From JBBQCW01 sp038319025 (lineage in GTDB: Bacteria; Actinomycetota; Thermoleophilia; Solirubrobacterales; Solirubrobacteraceae), in contig JBBQCW010000019.1 in NCBI GenBank assembly GCA_038319025.1, positions 1-58,460 on the forward strand: DNA of 58,460 nt. The letters are read 5' to 3'. Under the pieces are notes generated by a model. The model was not told the DNA's origin. It worked only from the letters and a program-made list of their open reading frames with translations, and ran no database searches. The position numbers and the translations under genes were made by a program. The stretch's first letter is position 1. Every line of letters starts with the position of its first letter. Below, in pieces: positions 49,251 through 56,866 of this stretch.

Positions 49251-50102
49251 TCACTTCAGCAGCCGCGACAACCGGCGGTCCTTCAGTACGCGTCCCCCGG
49301 TCTGCTCGGCCGGGCAGTAAGCCAGCACGTAGGACTCGTAGTGCACCGCGGCCAGCGTCTCGCCGCAGCGCGGACACGGTGACCCCTCGTGGCGGTGCAC
49401 CAGCAACGGGAGCGGCAGCTTGTCGGGGATCGGCAGTTGCACCACCTCCTCGTAGTGCGCCACGGCCTGGCCCAGCCGGAGCACCATCGCCTCACGCAAC
49501 ATGGCGGCCTCGCTCTCCGACAGATCGTCACCCCGCTTGAACGGCGACAGCCGCGCCTCCCACAGGATCTCGTCGACCCACGAGCGACCGATCCCGGCGA
49601 TCACTCGCTGGTCGCGCAGTACCCCATGAAGCGGCCTGGCGCCCTGCGGCGCCAACAGTTCTCTCAGGTCCGGCGGCGCGGGCCATGCCTCCGGCCCCAG
49701 TGCCGCCACCACCTCGTCAGCAGCCACCTCGCCGGCTGCGACGACGCGCATCCACGCCGCCTGCTTGGTGCCGAACTCGCGCAGGCGCAACTCACGGTCT
49801 GAACCGAACCGCAGCAGCACTCGCGACGTGCGGTCCCGCAGCCCGGCACGCTTCTCCCACAGCTGCAGCCGCCCGGCCGACATCAGGTGCACGATCGCGG
49901 TCGGCCCATCGTCGAAGGCCAAGAGAAACAGCTTTCCGCGGCGCGTCACCGAGGCCAGCGAGCATCCCTCCAGCGCCCCCACCGGAGGGTCAAACGTGCG
50001 CAGAGCGTTGAGGCCGGGGACCAGCACCGAGCCGACGACCTCGCCGCGCAGCGCGGCGTCGAGGCGACGGGCCGTGATCTCCACCTCCGGCAACTCCGGC
50101 AT
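49251..50102 (-). CDS. Fpg/Nei-family DNA glycosylase with incomplete zinc finger
   Basis: A 283-residue DNA-repair glycosylase. PELPEVE at the N-terminus supplies the catalytic Pro and Glu, and RRGKLFLL the beta-strand lysine. The H2TH region has VIAGIGRSWVDEILWEA. The C-terminal zinc finger has C243, C246 and C263, but the fourth position is Glu266 (CPAE rather than CPxC), and the usual Arg before CP is not seen. Some Fpg/Nei proteins work without zinc, so activity is possible. Substrate preference (8-oxoG or oxidised pyrimidines) cannot be read. Confidence 0.88.
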   Translation of the reverse strand: MPELPEVEITARRLDAALRGEVVGSVLVPGLNALRTFDPPVGALEGCSLASVTRRGKLFLLAFDDGPTAIVHLMSAGRLQLWEKRAGLRDRTSRVLLRFGSDRELRLREFGTKQAAWMRVVAAGEVAADEVVAALGPEAWPAPPDLRELLAPQGARPLHGVLRDQRVIAGIGRSWVDEILWEARLSPFKRGDDLSESEAAMLREAMVLRLGQAVAHYEEVVQLPIPDKLPLPLLVHRHEGSPCPRCGETLAAVHYESYVLAYCPAEQTGGRVLKDRRLSRLLK

Positions 50103-50114
50103 CGCGGCCTGCCC

Positions 50115-50543
50115 TCACTCCTCAGGTGCGCCGAGCACCCCGAGGTCGCGGAGGAGCTGGGCCTGATCCCAGTAGATCGTCTCCGCGTGGATGTACCCGT
50201 GCGGATCGAACTCGTGGACGGTGCAGCCGTCGATCTCCATCTTGCGCCCGGTCGCGGGGATCCGGTTCAGCGGGCCGGTGTGGGTACCGACGGCCAACCA
50301 GCGGGAGAACACGATGGACCCGTCCACGTTCACCGCCGAAAGCCGGAAGTCCAGGTCGGCGAACGCACCGAGGTACAGGCGCGCCCGCGCAACCACGGCC
50401 TCACGTCCGTGCCGGGCACCGTGCATCCCGCTGTCACGCGACGTGCATTCGGGGCTGAACAGCACGGCGATCTGAGTGGGATCGTGGCTGTTCCACGCCG
50501 CCGTCACGCGCTGGGCACGGTTGATCAGGTCCTCGCGATCCAT
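50115..50543 (-). CDS. SnoaL-like/NTF2-fold protein
   Basis: A 142-residue protein of the SnoaL-like polyketide-cyclase fold: LINRAQRVTAAWNSHDPTQIAVLFSPE at the N-terminus, and GTHTGPLNRIPATGRKMEIDGCTVHEFDPHGYIHAETIYWD, a very typical SnoaL-like segment. ATG 50543 is supported by AGGAGG five bases upstream (50549-50554), which excludes the GTG at 50549. Cytosolic, function unknown. Distinct from the paralogous fold at 47194-47601. Confidence 0.85.
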   Translation of the reverse strand: MDREDLINRAQRVTAAWNSHDPTQIAVLFSPECTSRDSGMHGARHGREAVVARARLYLGAFADLDFRLSAVNVDGSIVFSRWLAVGTHTGPLNRIPATGRKMEIDGCTVHEFDPHGYIHAETIYWDQAQLLRDLGVLGAPEE

Positions 50544-50566
50544 CCCCACCTCCTCGAGCGACGACG

Positions 50567-51187
50567 CTACCGGCCTTCGGGCGTCTTCAGCAATGCCTGC
50601 AACGTGTGCCGCACGACGGTTTCGGCCTCGTCGGCGGTCAGTTCCTGCTCAGACCGCAGCGACTCCCAGTGGCTGAAGGAGCCCACCACGCCGAGGGCGG
50701 CGGTGAGCACCGGGCGCTCGCCTTCCTCTCGTTCCGCGATTTCCTCATGGAAGATCCGCGCGAGGTCGCCGCGTTTGTAGGCGCGAAACTCGGCCAGCCC
50801 CTTGTGGGCGGTAGGCGAGAAAGGCTCGGCCAGGATCGCCGAGCGCCGCATGGGGCCGATCACGTCGAACAGCCGTCGACGCTGGTCGACCACTGCATCC
50901 ACACGCTCCTCAAGTGAGCCCTTGGTCGACACCGGGCGCAGCATCGGTATGACTCGCTCGGCCTGGCGCGACGCCAGTTCGGCGAACAGGACCTCCCGAT
51001 CGGTGAAGTGCTGGAAGACGGTGCGGGGCGAGACGCCGGCACGGGCGGCGATCTCATCTACCGTCGGCGTGAGGACGTCCTCTTGGAGAAGCGCGAACAG
51101 CGCATCGACGATCGCCTCGCGCGTACGCAGCGAGCGTGCGGTGCGTCCATCCAGACGCGGCGATTGAGGGTCAGAACGCGCGGCCAT
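50567..51187 (-). CDS. TetR-family transcriptional regulator
   Basis: A 206-residue regulator. The HTH (about 20-66) reads TREAIVDALFALLQED and TVDEIAARAGVSPRTVFQHFTDREVLFAELA. The ligand-binding C-terminal domain is helical and family-divergent. ATG 51187 is used because TACCCT lies 7 nt upstream; the frame extends further, but without homology. Its target is likely itself or the divergent SixA-like gene, inferred from position. Confidence 0.93.
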   Translation of the reverse strand: MAARSDPQSPRLDGRTARSLRTREAIVDALFALLQEDVLTPTVDEIAARAGVSPRTVFQHFTDREVLFAELASRQAERVIPMLRPVSTKGSLEERVDAVVDQRRRLFDVIGPMRRSAILAEPFSPTAHKGLAEFRAYKRGDLARIFHEEIAEREEGERPVLTAALGVVGSFSHWESLRSEQELTADEAETVVRHTLQALLKTPEGR

Positions 51188-51194
51188 CACCTTC

Positions 51195-51200
51195 AGGGTA
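51195..51200 (-). promoter_or_regulatory. -10 box of the TetR gene
   Basis: The minus strand reads TACCCT 7 nt before ATG 51187. Confidence 0.5.
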
Positions 51201-51264
51201 GAACTTTCTGCACCAAGACTGCAGGTTCTCGCCCGTGACGGGTGGCAATCCCGGCGCCGGCAAG

Positions 51265-51270
51265 TACCCT
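51265..51270 (+). promoter_or_regulatory. -10 box of the SixA-like gene
   Basis: TACCCT lies 10 nt before ATG 51281. Confidence 0.4.
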
Positions 51271-51280
51271 CCCCGGAGCG

Positions 51281-51763
51281 ATGGCCGCTCAGATCTGGTT
51301 CCTGCGGCACGGCGAGGCCGAACCCCACGGCACCCGCGAGGACTCCGCGCGCCGCCTCACCGACCGCGGTGAGGCGCAGTCACGAGCGGCCGGTATCGCC
51401 CTTCACACCCTGGGCGTCGACATCGCCCACGTGTTCACCAGCCCCAAGGTGCGGGCGCATGAGACCGCCCGTTTGGCCTGTGTGGCGGGCGTGAGCGGCG
51501 AGCCCGTTGCCCACGAGGCGCTCGTCGGCCTGGACGAGCGGGGAGCGAGAGAGCTGGCGGCCATCGGCGGGCCGCACGAGCGCATCCTGCTGGTCGGCCA
51601 CGAGCCGGATTTCAGCCAGGTCGTGCACGACCTCACGGGCGCACGCACCGACGTGAAGAAGGGCTGCGTCATCGGGGTCCGGCTGCTGCCCGGCGGGGGC
51701 GAGCTGATCGTGCTGCTGCGCCCGCGCGAACTGGCGGCGATCGCCGGCGTCCCGCTCGCCTAG
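51281..51763 (+). CDS. SixA-like phosphohistidine phosphatase
   Basis: A 160-residue histidine phosphatase. FLRHGEAEPHG holds the catalytic RHG, TSPKVRAHETARL the second Arg, and LLVGHEPDFSQVV the second catalytic His. SixA removes phosphate from histidine of phosphotransfer proteins; in Actinobacteria the substrate is mostly unknown. Start ATG 51281. Convergent with the glycoside hydrolase gene. Confidence 0.9.
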   Translation: MAAQIWFLRHGEAEPHGTREDSARRLTDRGEAQSRAAGIALHTLGVDIAHVFTSPKVRAHETARLACVAGVSGEPVAHEALVGLDERGARELAAIGGPHERILLVGHEPDFSQVVHDLTGARTDVKKGCVIGVRLLPGGGELIVLLRPRELAAIAGVPLA

Positions 51764-51784
51764 GCCTGGCGGAGGCGGCGGGCG

Positions 51785-53233
51785 CTACCGGTGATAGGCG
51801 AGCGTGGCTGACCCGCGGAAGACGGCGCCGCCGGGCGCCGTCCACACGACCCGCCACGTGCGACCGCGCCGGGCCGACGCCTTGGCCGTCCAACTGCCGT
51901 CGGCCCTCGTCGTGACGGTGCTCAGATCCTTGAACGCCTTGCCGCGATCAGCCTGCTGCACGACGACGCTCGTCGCGCCCGTCGCGGGTCGCACCAAGCC
52001 CCACAGCGCGATGCGACTCCCGCTCGGCGTCGCCACGAGCGGTAGGCGGAACCCACCGTAGGACGGCTTGATCTCGCCCTCATAGGTCATCAGACCTGAC
52101 TCAAAACCGGGGTAGCGGCGGTACTTAGGGCCGCTGTTCAAATGCTTGTCGTCGGTCAGCAGATACTGGGAGAACCCTGCGATGCGCGGGTCGGCCCAGG
52201 CCAGGTGCTCAGCGATCGAGCGGTAGTCCGACTGCTTGGCCAGTGAGACACCGGTGAACGTGTCCGGCGTGGACTGCACGCCGAACTCTGTGAGGTAGAT
52301 CGGCAGGTGCTTGGCGATGGCACCCGCGCGGGCGGCACGGTCCAGCGCCGTCTTCAACCGGCCCAGCACCCCGAGGGTGACGTCGTCTCGGTTGGCGGGC
52401 ACGAAAAACGGGCCGGCGGCCGTCGTGTACGGGTGGTGTGCGTAGCCGTTGGCGGGGAGCGGCGGGCACCCGGACGTCTTCTTGTAGGAGGAGGAGAGGC
52501 ACAGAACGCCGCGCAGGAACACCAGCGGCGCGATCACGCGGCCTTGGCCGCGCGGCGCCGTTTCGCCGAACAACACCTGGGCGTTGGGCAGGCCCGCGGC
52601 CGTCAGGCCGGCGCGCCCGGCGAAGAACAGTTGGCGGTACAGGCCCGGTGAGTACGGGCGCCCGTTTACGTACTGGGGCTGCAGGAACTGCGGATGGTTG
52701 GGCTCATTCCAGATCGACCACGTAGCCACCTGGTCGCCGAACTGGCGGCCGATAGCGGTCATGAAGGCCTGGAAATCCGAAGGCCGCGGGCGCGTGATCT
52801 GATCGACCGCTCCCTGCGTGGCCCACCGTGGCACCGGGCTGGAGACGGTAAGCGTGACGGGCCAGCCGCGGGCCTGGGCGGCCGCGAGGACCGGGGCGTA
52901 GCGCGACCAGTCATAGCGGGCGGGATCGGTCAGGTCGCCGGTGGGCCGCGCGCGGGAGGTGGAGGCGGGCGCCACATCGGCCCAGTGCAATACGACGCGT
53001 AGAGCGTGCACGCCGAGGCCGTCGAGCTTGGTCAGGGTCTCATCGCGGGTGGCCGGGTTCAGCAGGTTGCCGGGCGCGTCGAAGATGACGGTTTGCCCTG
53101 GTTTGGCTTGGGCGCTGCCGGCGAACAGCGCGCACAGCAGCGCGGCGAGAAGGCTGATGATGGTGAGTCGACGCATGAAGTGAAGGTGGTGCGGTGGGCG
53201 TGCGCGATGGGCGCTGCGCCGGGTCCTACTCAT
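51785..53233 (-). CDS. Exported cellulase-like glycoside hydrolase
   Basis: A 482-residue exported protein. A long basic N-region (MSRTRRSAHRARPPHHLHF) precedes the hydrophobic core (TIISLLAALLCALFAGSAQA). The (beta/alpha)8 domain shows ALRVVLHWADVAP, WSIWNEPNHPQ with the acid/base Glu, and YLTEFGVQS with the likely nucleophile Glu, matching clan GH-A (GH5/GH39-like). A C-terminal beta domain (about 390-482) ends in FRGSATLAYHR. ATG 53233 is preferred to ATG 53176 because TACGGT lies 6 nt upstream. Sugar specificity unknown. Confidence 0.82.
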   Translation of the reverse strand: MSRTRRSAHRARPPHHLHFMRRLTIISLLAALLCALFAGSAQAKPGQTVIFDAPGNLLNPATRDETLTKLDGLGVHALRVVLHWADVAPASTSRARPTGDLTDPARYDWSRYAPVLAAAQARGWPVTLTVSSPVPRWATQGAVDQITRPRPSDFQAFMTAIGRQFGDQVATWSIWNEPNHPQFLQPQYVNGRPYSPGLYRQLFFAGRAGLTAAGLPNAQVLFGETAPRGQGRVIAPLVFLRGVLCLSSSYKKTSGCPPLPANGYAHHPYTTAAGPFFVPANRDDVTLGVLGRLKTALDRAARAGAIAKHLPIYLTEFGVQSTPDTFTGVSLAKQSDYRSIAEHLAWADPRIAGFSQYLLTDDKHLNSGPKYRRYPGFESGLMTYEGEIKPSYGGFRLPLVATPSGSRIALWGLVRPATGATSVVVQQADRGKAFKDLSTVTTRADGSWTAKASARRGRTWRVVWTAPGGAVFRGSATLAYHR

Positions 53234-53239
53234 AACGAC

Positions 53240-53245
53240 ACCGTA
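53240..53245 (-). promoter_or_regulatory. -10 box of the glycoside hydrolase gene
   Basis: The minus strand reads TACGGT 6 nt before ATG 53233. Confidence 0.5.
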
Positions 53246-53316
53246 TCCGGGCCAGGGTTGCGGTAGCGCTAAGACGTTCTCAGGCGATGAACCGCGGTTG
53301 GCAGGCACCGCGCCGG

Positions 53317-53322
53317 TACAGT
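53317..53322 (+). promoter_or_regulatory. -10 box of the kinase-HAD pair
   Basis: TACAGT lies 9 nt before ATG 53332. Confidence 0.5.
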
Positions 53323-53331
53323 TGCGCCGCC

Positions 53332-54408
53332 ATGAGCGAGTCACCGACCATCGTCGCCACCCCCGAAGAGGCCGCCGCCCTGGACCTCGAGCCGCTGCTC
53401 GTCCTGCGGCCGCTGGAGGCGCTCTTTGACCGCCACGGCATCGGCTCGGGTGAGATCGAGGCCACGCCCATCGGCGACGGGCATTCCAACATCACCTACG
53501 TCGTCCGTCGCGGCGACGCCGAGGTGGTCCTGCGCCGCCCGCCCCGCGGCCCGCTGCCGCCCAGCGCCCACGACGTCCTGCGCGAAGCACAGGTGATCTC
53601 CGCCGTCCACGGCAACGGCGTCCGCGTGCCCGACGTGCTGCTGACCTGCGACGACACGACCATCATCGGCGCGCCGTTCTACGTGATGGAGAAGGTCGAC
53701 GGCGTGGTCATGACCGGGGAGATCCCCGACTCGCTCGACACGCCTGAGCAGCGTCGCGCGATCGCCGATGAGCTGATCGACGCGCTCGTCGAGGTCCACG
53801 CCTGCGACTGGCGCGCTTGCGGCCTGGAGAGTTTCGGCAAGCCGGACGGCTACTTGGAGCGCCAGCTGCGCCGCTTCACCGGGTTGTGGGAACACAACCA
53901 GACCCGCGATGTGCCGGATGTCACCCGCCTGACGGAGTGGCTCGGGGCCAACCTGCCGGTACAGCAAGCGGCGACCATCGTCCACGGCGACTACCGCCTG
54001 GGCAACACGATGTACGCGCACAGCGCCCCGGCCTCGCTCAGCGCAATCTTCGACTGGGAGCTGGCCACCATCGGCGACCCGCTGGCCGATGTGGGCTACC
54101 TGACCGCCACCTACCCGGAGCCGGGGGACGACGAGGGCGCCATCTTCTCGCTCGCGGCCGTGACCACCCGCGACGGCTTCCCCACGCGAGCGGAGCTGAT
54201 CGCCCGCTACGAGGAGCAGTCAGGGCGATCGATGCGCGACGTGCGCTGGTACACGACGCTCGCACTGTGGAAGTCGGCCGTCTTCCTTGAGGGCTCCTAC
54301 AAGCGGCTGCTCGCCGGTACTACGGACGACCAGTTCTTCGCCCTGCTCAAGGAAGGCGTGCCTGAGCTGGCCGCGCGCGCCTGGGCCGTCAGCCAAGGCG
54401 AGCTCTGA
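53332..54408 (+). CDS. Aminoglycoside-phosphotransferase-fold kinase (ACAD10/11-type)
   Basis: A 358-residue kinase of the APH/choline-kinase fold. GDGHSNITYVV is the glycine-rich loop, VVLRRPP contains the ATP lysine, IVHGDYRLGNTM the catalytic loop, and FDWELATIGDPLADVGYL the metal motif. This pattern matches the N-terminal kinase part of ACAD10/ACAD11-like proteins, reported to phosphorylate 4-hydroxyacyl-CoA, rather than true aminoglycoside resistance enzymes. The next gene, 2 bp on, is a HAD protein. No acyl-CoA dehydrogenase is in the window. Confidence 0.88.
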   Translation: MSESPTIVATPEEAAALDLEPLLVLRPLEALFDRHGIGSGEIEATPIGDGHSNITYVVRRGDAEVVLRRPPRGPLPPSAHDVLREAQVISAVHGNGVRVPDVLLTCDDTTIIGAPFYVMEKVDGVVMTGEIPDSLDTPEQRRAIADELIDALVEVHACDWRACGLESFGKPDGYLERQLRRFTGLWEHNQTRDVPDVTRLTEWLGANLPVQQAATIVHGDYRLGNTMYAHSAPASLSAIFDWELATIGDPLADVGYLTATYPEPGDDEGAIFSLAAVTTRDGFPTRAELIARYEEQSGRSMRDVRWYTTLALWKSAVFLEGSYKRLLAGTTDDQFFALLKEGVPELAARAWAVSQGEL

Positions 54409-54410
54409 GC

Positions 54411-55022
54411 ATGGCGCTCACCGGATTGCTGGTCGACTGGGGCGGCGTCCTGACCACCGACGTGTTCGCTTCGTTTGAGACGTTCTGCACGGCCGAGGGC
54501 CTGGACCCTGCCGCTGTGCGCGACGCGTTCATGACGGACCCGCGCGCCCGCCGGTTGCTGCACGAACTGGAGACGGGCGCCTCGACCGAGGAGCAGTTCG
54601 CGCCGCCCTTCGCCGAGGTGATCGGCGTCGCCGAGCCCGAAGGCCTGGTGGAGCGGCTGTTCGGCGGGATGAGAGCTGATGAGTCGATGATCGCCGCCGT
54701 GCGGTCCGCCCGTGCGGCCGGCCTACGCACCGGCTTGATCTCCAACTCCTGGGGCGTGCACCGCTACGACCGTGGAATGCTCGACGAGCTGTTCGACGGC
54801 GTCGTCATCTCCGGCGAGGAAGGCATCCGCAAGCCGGCCCCGGAGATCTACCTGCTCGGCGCCGAGCGGATCGACCGGCTGGCCGAGGAGTGCGTGTACG
54901 TCGACGATCTGCGCGGCAACCTGAAGCCGGCGCGCGCGCTGGGGATGACCACCGTGCATCACACGGCGGCCGACACCACGATCGCCGAACTCGAAGAACT
55001 GCTCGGGATCAGCCTGCGCTGA
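54411..55022 (+). CDS. HAD-family hydrolase, ACAD10/epoxide-hydrolase N-domain type
   Basis: A 203-residue HAD protein. Motif I is VDWGGVLT, where the second Asp of DxD is glycine, as in the HAD domains of ACAD10 and soluble epoxide hydrolase relatives. Motif II is SNSWG, the Lys is in IRKPAPEIY and the acidic motif is VYVDDLRGN. The missing second Asp makes ordinary phosphatase activity uncertain. It follows the APH-type kinase by 2 bp, clearly one operon. Its last 14 bp overlap the convergent ctaG gene. Confidence 0.88.
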   Translation: MALTGLLVDWGGVLTTDVFASFETFCTAEGLDPAAVRDAFMTDPRARRLLHELETGASTEEQFAPPFAEVIGVAEPEGLVERLFGGMRADESMIAAVRSARAAGLRTGLISNSWGVHRYDRGMLDELFDGVVISGEEGIRKPAPEIYLLGAERIDRLAEECVYVDDLRGNLKPARALGMTTVHHTAADTTIAELEELLGISLR

Positions 55023-55935
55023 GCGGCTGCTCGTCGGGCACCGGCTCGGCCCCTTCGATGCGCCGGCGCAGATCCTCGCCGCGCCCCGCCGCCACCGCGC
55101 GGGCCGCTCGCTCGTCGGTCAGCTCAACCCCGTGGGCGCGAGCCAGATCGAGCAGGTCCTGGCGCTCCTCCCCCTGCTGAGCCGCGGTCAGGAACAGCCA
55201 CGCGAACAGGCAGATGGTGAGGATCGACCCTTCGACCATCATGATCGCGCCCGCGACCTGCTGATCGGCCTTGGCGGCGATGTGCCAGTACGCCTCGCCC
55301 TTTGCGTACCGCGGGTAGAACACCGAGTCGCTCCACACGAGCACGTTCCCCAGCACCGCGCCGACGAGCCGTACGCCGACGATGTAGGCCAGCTTCCAGG
55401 CGTTGGTGAACCAGGGCGGCTGCGGGAGCGGGCCGAACAGCGGCATCCACACGTTGGCCCCGAGGACGATGAACATCGTGTGCTGCAACGCGTGGACGGC
55501 CTCGTGATCGAGCGCCGCGATGTGGATCGCCGGCACGTGCCACAGGTAGAGGTTGAGTGCCCACAGGGGGAGCGCGACGAGCGGGTGCCCGAGGATGCGG
55601 ATCATGCCCATCCCGGGGAGCCGCACGACTGGCGCGATCACCGGCCCGGTGAGGCCGAGCACCAGCAGCAGCGTGGCGATGTCGCCCAGCAGCAGGTGCT
55701 CGCTCATGTGCGCGGCGAACAGTTCCTCACCGACGTGCGCGACGGGCGAGACGAGCACGAGCACGATCAGGCCGACGCCGCTCAGAAAGCAGGCCTGGCG
55801 CCACCCGGGGACCGCTCGAGGCGTGGAGGCGAGCGTGCGGACGCGCAGCGCGTAAAGCACGGCCGCCAGCAACGCCGGGCCGAGCTGGAGCGGCGCGAAC
55901 GTACCGCCGCCCAGGTGCGCGGGGATCGCCTGCAT
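55009..55935 (-). CDS. ctaG: Cytochrome c oxidase assembly factor CtaG (caa3 type)
   Basis: A 308-residue membrane protein with about seven helices. SPVAHVGEELFAAHMSEHLLLGDIATLLLVLG, NLYLWHVPAIHIAALDHEAVHALQH and the late DQQVAGAIMMVEGS are signatures of the CtaG_caa3 family, with histidines in membrane helices probably binding copper for oxidase assembly. The C-terminal 50 residues are hydrophilic. ATG 55935 is chosen because TAACCT lies 7 nt upstream. No cox genes are in the window. Confidence 0.92.
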   Translation of the reverse strand: MQAIPAHLGGGTFAPLQLGPALLAAVLYALRVRTLASTPRAVPGWRQACFLSGVGLIVLVLVSPVAHVGEELFAAHMSEHLLLGDIATLLLVLGLTGPVIAPVVRLPGMGMIRILGHPLVALPLWALNLYLWHVPAIHIAALDHEAVHALQHTMFIVLGANVWMPLFGPLPQPPWFTNAWKLAYIVGVRLVGAVLGNVLVWSDSVFYPRYAKGEAYWHIAAKADQQVAGAIMMVEGSILTICLFAWLFLTAAQQGEERQDLLDLARAHGVELTDERAARAVAAGRGEDLRRRIEGAEPVPDEQPLSAG

Positions 55936-55942
55936 GAGGGCG

Positions 55943-55948
55943 AGGTTA
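55943..55948 (-). promoter_or_regulatory. -10 box of ctaG
   Basis: The minus strand reads TAACCT 7 nt before ATG 55935; it overlaps the last codons and stop of the upstream transporter gene. Confidence 0.5.
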
Positions 55949-56791
55949 CGCGCTGCCGAGACTGACCATGGCCACCCCGGCCAGGGCACAGACGATGCCG
56001 ACGATCTGGATGGCGCGCATGCGCTCGCCGAGTACCCCGCGGGCGAGGATCACCGTGAACACCGGGTACAGCGAGCCGATCACCGCCACCACGGCCAGGT
56101 CGGCCTTGGTCGAGGCAAAGCCGATCAGCAGCGTGGCGCCGAGGTCGAGCAGGCCGACGGCGCACAGCTTGCGGCCGTCGAGGCCACGGGCCGGGGGCGT
56201 GCGCGTGGCCAGCATGGCGGCACCGACGAGCAGCACCGCGACCAGGCGCACGGACAACGAGGCCCACAGGACGCTGTGCTCCGCGGCGGGCTTGAACAAG
56301 GTGAAGAACAGGCCAAAGCCGACGGCGGCGAGCAGGGCGAGGCCGATGGACTCGCGCGAGACGGCCTTGGCCTTCACCTCCTCCTCAGCCTCCCAGGAGG
56401 CGAGCAGGATGCCGGCGAAGGTGACCGCCAGCCCGATGCCGATGAGCATCGTGAGCGTGTCGCCGCCGGCGATGCCGACGACAACCGGGATGACGGCGCC
56501 GGTGGCCGAGATCGGCGCGACGATCGACATCGAGCCGATGGCCAGCGCGCGGTAGAAGATGCCTAGCGCAATCACGCCCGCCGCACCGGCAGCCACAGCG
56601 CCCACCATGTCCCCGGCGGACGGCAGCGCGGGCTGCGCGATCGCCACGATGACGATGCAGCCGACGAGTCCGGCGATCTCGATGACGCCGAGCACCGACA
56701 GCACCGGCAGCCGTCGGCTGAACAGCCCGCCGAAGAAGTCGGCCAGGCCCCAGCTGATAGACGCCGCGAGGGCGATGGCGATTCCTAGCAC
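55946..56791 (-). CDS. EamA/DMT-family transporter
   Basis: A 281-residue protein with ten helices in two EamA repeats (about 1-135 and 145-281). Typical segments are ISWGLADFFGGLFSRR at the start, APISATGAVIPVVVGI, and ASTKADLAVVAVIGSLYPVFTVILARGVLGERM in the second repeat. Drug/metabolite transporters export amino acids, nucleosides or other small molecules; substrate unknown. Start GTG 56791. Confidence 0.9.
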   Translation of the reverse strand: MLGIAIALAASISWGLADFFGGLFSRRLPVLSVLGVIEIAGLVGCIVIVAIAQPALPSAGDMVGAVAAGAAGVIALGIFYRALAIGSMSIVAPISATGAVIPVVVGIAGGDTLTMLIGIGLAVTFAGILLASWEAEEEVKAKAVSRESIGLALLAAVGFGLFFTLFKPAAEHSVLWASLSVRLVAVLLVGAAMLATRTPPARGLDGRKLCAVGLLDLGATLLIGFASTKADLAVVAVIGSLYPVFTVILARGVLGERMRAIQIVGIVCALAGVAMVSLGSA

Positions 56792-56866
56792 CGCGCCATG
56801 GTGGCAGCGCGGCGGGGTCCACGCCGAGCGGCTCGAGGCCGCCGGCGCGAACAGCGCTGCGAACTA

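Noticed and set aside
53332..54408. Aminoglycoside resistance gene
   Set aside because: The kinase fold is shared, but the motifs and the HAD neighbour fit the ACAD10/11-type metabolic kinases.
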